NCBI GenBank assembly: GCA_021789565.1
Contig: JAJYJL010000166.1
Span: 1-5,552 of the forward strand
DNA: 5,552 nucleotides
Reading direction: 5' to 3'
From: Acidobacteriota bacterium
Lineage (GTDB): Bacteria > Acidobacteriota > Terriglobia > UBA7540
The translations under genes were made by a program, and so were the position numbers. Below, one piece after another: positions 4,190 to 5,552 of the stretch (positions are counted from its first letter, which is position 1; every line of letters begins with the position of its first letter). The notes under the pieces were generated by a model. It did not search any database and was not told the origin of the DNA. It saw only the letters and a program-made list of their open reading frames with translations.

Positions 4190-5552
4190 ATGGACCTGAC
4201 GACTCCCAAATTTTCGGACTTCCGCCGCCTGGCGCGACAGGGCACCGTAGTGCCTGTTTACCGGACCGTCGTGGCTGATATGCTGAGCCCCGTCTCCGCC
4301 TTCCTGAAACTTGCACCCGAGGCTTTTAAAAGCCCCGGACCGCACGGCAAAGGCGGTCCGCATCACAGCTTCCTCCTGGAAAGCGTGGAAGGCGGCGAAC
4401 GAGTCGGCCGCTACACCTATTTCGGTGTGGACCCCTTCCAGGTGATTACCTGCCGCGGTGACCGCATCACGCTGGTTCGCGGGCGCGAGCGCATTGAAGA
4501 ATCCGGCAACATTTTTGAGTACTTGCGGCGCATCGGATCAAAGTATCGCTCGGTGAAGCTGCCGGGCCTTCCGCCTTTCAGCGCCGGAGCGGTGGGCTAT
4601 CTTTCCTATGAAGCCGTGCGGCAGTTGGAGCGCCTGCCGGCCCGCGTTGAACCCGACGTTGACGTGGACGACGCAATCTTCATGTATTTCCGCACGCTGG
4701 TCGCCTTTGACCACGTTCGACACCGACTGTTTCTGATCGCGAACGTTCTGACGGAGGAAGACCCCGGAAATCTTCGCCAGAAGTACACCCATGCGGTCCG
4801 TGAGCTTGACCGGCTGGAACGCAACCTGGCCCGGCCGCTGCGACTTCCAAACATTCGCCAGCCGAAAGGGGCGCTGCGGGTCAAGCCCAACATGACGCGA
4901 AAGCGCTATGAAGAAATTGTGGAGCAGGGCAAAGAGTACATTCGCGCCGGAGACGTCTTCCAGGTTGTGCTGTCACAGCGATTGACGGTTCCTGTGCGCG
5001 TGCCGCCCTTCCAGGTTTACCGCGCGTTGCGCGTGGTGAATCCGTCGCCTTACATGTATTACCTGCAATTCGGCAAGTCCACGGTGCTGGGATCGTCGCC
5101 CGAGATGCTGGTCAAGGTGGCCGGGAGTGATGTGGAGTACCGTCCCATCGCCGGAACGCGCCCGCGCGGCAAGACCGAGGAAGAAGATGCACGGCTGGAG
5201 CAGGACCTGCTTTCCGATGAAAAGGAACGCGCCGAGCACATCATGCTGGTCGACCTGGGCCGCAATGACGTGGGCCGCGTGTCAGAGTATTCGTCGGTTC
5301 ATCCGGAGCGCGTGATGTTTGTTGAGCGCTACTCGCACGTGATGCACCTGGTTTCGCTGATCAGGGGAAAGCTGCGGCCGGATGCCGACAGCTATGCTGC
5401 GCTCGCCGCCTGCTTCCCGGCGGGAACGCTGACCGGCGCGCCCAAGGTCCGCGCCATGGAAATCATTGACGAGCTTGAGCCCACCCGCCGCGGCCTCTAC
5501 GGCGGTGCTGTTCTCTATGCCGACTTTTCCGGCAACCTCAATTCCTGCATCG
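4190..5552 (+). CDS. trpE: Anthranilate synthase component I, 3' end cut by window edge
   Basis: The frame is open from ATG 4190 to the last base, giving 454 residues; the family is about 490-520 long, so only the end is missing. TrpE converts chorismate to anthranilate, using ammonia supplied by the glutamine amidotransferase TrpG, as the first step of tryptophan synthesis. The N-terminal domain carries LLES (62-65) and NPSPYMYY follows at 284-291; both belong to the tryptophan feedback site of known TrpE enzymes. The chorismate-binding domain shows the conserved PIAGTRPRG (319-327), DEKERAEHIMLVDLGRND (343-360), Gly362-Arg363, HVMHLVS (383-389) and FPAGTLTGAPKVRAMEII (409-426), including the Glu and His residues used for Mg2+ and chorismate. 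PIAGTRPRG and the feedback residues favour TrpE over aminodeoxychorismate synthase PabB or isochorismate synthase. It follows the channel gene closely on the same strand; trpG and other trp genes may lie beyond the window. Confidence 0.93.
   Translation, partial: MDLTTPKFSDFRRLARQGTVVPVYRTVVADMLSPVSAFLKLAPEAFKSPGPHGKGGPHHSFLLESVEGGERVGRYTYFGVDPFQVITCRGDRITLVRGRERIEESGNIFEYLRRIGSKYRSVKLPGLPPFSAGAVGYLSYEAVRQLERLPARVEPDVDVDDAIFMYFRTLVAFDHVRHRLFLIANVLTEEDPGNLRQKYTHAVRELDRLERNLARPLRLPNIRQPKGALRVKPNMTRKRYEEIVEQGKEYIRAGDVFQVVLSQRLTVPVRVPPFQVYRALRVVNPSPYMYYLQFGKSTVLGSSPEMLVKVAGSDVEYRPIAGTRPRGKTEEEDARLEQDLLSDEKERAEHIMLVDLGRNDVGRVSEYSSVHPERVMFVERYSHVMHLVSLIRGKLRPDADSYAALAACFPAGTLTGAPKVRAMEIIDELEPTRRGLYGGAVLYADFSGNLNSCI

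Overview
The window looks like ordinary chromosomal DNA from a free-living, moderately GC-rich Gram-negative-type bacterium. The best guess is Acidobacteriota or a neighbouring phylum. The evidence is the fused type I dehydroquinate dehydratase/shikimate dehydrogenase gene (a fusion reported in only a few lineages), the mixed Shine-Dalgarno strengths and a TTG start. The phylum assignment is inference, since no rRNA or other marker gene is present. I see no insertion sequence, phage gene, CRISPR array or tRNA.

Layout, left to right. (1) Positions 1-162 hold the 3' end of a family 2 glycosyltransferase of the dolichol-phosphate-mannose synthase type, plus strand. (2) Positions about 192-453 form a compact, self-contained transcription unit. 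It has a promoter (TTGACT, 17-nt spacer, TAATAT), a 14-nt perfect complement of the 16S rRNA 3' tail leading into a 13-codon ORF, a series of hairpins, and a strong intrinsic terminator. It looks like a small RNA or a leader-peptide RNA and is the least explained element here. (3) Positions 512-970, minus strand, hold a Nudix hydrolase with a perfect Nudix box. (4) A divergent intergenic region of about 400 bases ends in a good promoter with an overlapping inverted repeat. (5) Positions 1368-2882 hold the bifunctional AroD-AroE fusion, read from a TTG codon. (6) Positions 3096-4121 hold an MscS-family small-conductance mechanosensitive channel with a very charged C-terminal tail. (7) From 4190 to the window edge lies trpE, anthranilate synthase component I, missing only its last few dozen residues.

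The metabolic theme is aromatic amino acid synthesis. AroDE carries out steps 3 and 4 of the shikimate pathway (3-dehydroquinate to shikimate), and TrpE draws the end product chorismate into tryptophan synthesis. The MscS channel sits between them on the same strand. Only 68 bases separate it from trpE and no terminator is visible there, so channel and trpE may share a transcript. TrpE keeps the residues associated with tryptophan feedback inhibition, and no Trp-rich leader peptide is visible in the short gap, so enzyme-level control is the better-supported mode of regulation.
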